Assembly: GCA_024683255.1 (NCBI GenBank)
Contig: JAIKYL010000044.1
Location: 1 to 5,194, forward strand
Direction of reading: 5' to 3'
Length of the DNA stretch: 5,194 bases
Source: Bacteroidales bacterium
Lineage (GTDB): Bacteria; Bacteroidota; Bacteroidia; Bacteroidales; UBA932
Part shown: positions 4,445 through 5,194 of the stretch, piece after piece
Numbering within the stretch: the stretch's first letter is position 1
How the letters are laid out: each line of letters starts with the position of its first letter
Notes under the pieces: generated by a model
Told to the model about the DNA's origin: nothing
What the model saw: only the letters and a program-made list of their open reading frames with translations
Database searches by the model: none
Position numbers and translations under genes: made by a program

Positions 4445-5194
4445 TTACGGAATCAGTACCCAATAGGTCTTCCCGGCCTTGTTGGTAAGTTTGGTGTCCC
4501 GGATCCAGGGGTTGGCGTCCCGGAGGGCGGCATAGGTGGTGCCGTGCTGCAGGGCAAAGTCCACCCAGTTTACGGGGCCGGAAACGGATACGGCCGTGCG
4601 CCTGGGGTAAGGCGGGTACTGATCCAGCGGATTGAGCCGGTAGCCAAAGGCGGAGGGATTCTCAAAGAACATCTTGCAGGCCAGCAGCCGGAACATATAG
4701 CGGGAAGTCTCCTCCTTGATGAACAGTTCCAGGGCCGATGTCTGCTTCTGCTCCGCCAGGCGTGCGGCGATGCCGCCCTGTCCGGCGTTGTAGCTGGCGG
4801 CCACCGTCATCCAGTCTCCGAATTTCTTGAGGGCATCCTTGAGATACTGGCAGGCGGCCAGGGTCTCCTTGTCCGGATGGAAACGTTCGTCCACTTCGGC
4901 ATTTACTTCCAGTTTATAAGTGGCGGCCGTGGCCTTGGTGAACTGCCAGAGGCCCGATGCGCCCGTTGCCGAAACGGCCAGCGGATCCAGGTTGCTCTCT
5001 ATGGCCATCAGATACTTTAGGTCTTCCGGAATGCCCTGCTCCTTAAGAATGGGAGTAACCAGGCCGAACATCCGCCGGCTCCGGCGCAGCATGAGCGTGG
5101 AGTTGGTGTGCATGTAGGTGAAGGAGATGAGCTCCCGGTCCATCCTTTCCCGGAAATCCTGCCGGTCCAGGCGGACGGTGTCTCCCGCAAACAC
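4445..5194 (-). CDS. MltD-like lytic transglycosylase, 5' end missing
   Basis: The C-terminal 249 or so residues are present; the start and any signal peptide or lipobox lie beyond the window edge (the first codon here, GTG, is not a supported start). It is a family GH23 lytic transglycosylase that cleaves the MurNAc-GlcNAc bond of peptidoglycan in the periplasm, forming 1,6-anhydro ends. Visible motifs, numbered from the window edge: catalytic E66 in YLMAIESNLDP; ASGLWQFTKATA at 79-90; CQYLKDALKKFGDW at 115-128; and ASYNAGQGG at 133-141, all in the usual order. After a proline-rich linker (PPYPRRT) comes a short C-terminal module at about 205-249 (GPVNWVDFALQHGTTYAALRD), LysM-like in pattern (TYAALRDANPWI) and common at the end of Bacteroidota MltD proteins. 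GC-rich and core-like; its stop is 3 nt from that of RidA. Confidence 0.93.
   Translation of the reverse strand: MFAGDTVRLDRQDFRERMDRELISFTYMHTNSTLMLRRSRRMFGLVTPILKEQGIPEDLKYLMAIESNLDPLAVSATGASGLWQFTKATAATYKLEVNAEVDERFHPDKETLAACQYLKDALKKFGDWMTVAASYNAGQGGIAARLAEQKQTSALELFIKEETSRYMFRLLACKMFFENPSAFGYRLNPLDQYPPYPRRTAVSVSGPVNWVDFALQHGTTYAALRDANPWIRDTKLTNKAGKTYWVLIP

Noticed and set aside
4544..5020. 158-codon plus-strand open frame
   Set aside because: It is a shadow of the GC-rich transglycosylase gene on the other strand; no family features.
1..5194. CRISPR arrays, tRNA genes, insertion sequences or transposase genes
   Set aside because: No regularly spaced repeats, cloverleaf-like segments, terminal inverted repeats or transposase motifs were seen.

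Overview
The window looks like a chromosomal segment of a Bacteroidota bacterium, most likely an uncultured Bacteroidales. The clues are a textbook Bacteroidota promoter (TTTG, 19 nt, TATATTTG) in front of the toxin-antitoxin operon, no Shine-Dalgarno-like sequences before the genes, and the protein repertoire (exported C1-type peptidase, MltD-like transglycosylase with a Bacteroidota-style C-terminus, DUF6577-like regulator). No organism is identified beyond that.

The window has two halves. The left half (1 to about 2930) is accessory and relatively AT-rich in places. It carries, on the minus strand, an EcoRI-family adenine methyltransferase followed after 4 nt by the start of a DUF262 (GmrSD-type) gene that runs off the window, which is probably a restriction-modification-like defence pair. 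Upstream of the methyltransferase lies a gene-free stretch (1246-1648). It holds a rod-shaped structured RNA on the minus strand with its own intrinsic terminator (6S-like candidate), then the promoter and a 14-bp perfect palindromic operator of the next operon. On the plus strand follows a two-gene toxin-antitoxin operon: an AbiEi/DUF6577-like winged-helix regulator fused to a MNT nucleotidyltransferase (antitoxin), overlapping by 11 bp a HepT-type HEPN toxin gene.

The right half (2927-5194) is GC-rich, core-like sequence: an exported papain-fold peptidase (minus), a divergent RidA enamine/imine deaminase (plus), and a convergent, truncated membrane-associated lytic transglycosylase (minus). 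Genes meet tightly: the HepT and peptidase stop codons share a TTAA, and RidA and the transglycosylase are separated by 3 nt.

The most interesting element is the HTH-MNT fusion paired with HepT. It combines the regulator of a type IV (AbiE) system with the enzyme and toxin of a type VII (MntA/HepT) system, and the palindrome sits on its own promoter, so one protein may both repress the operon and modify the toxin.
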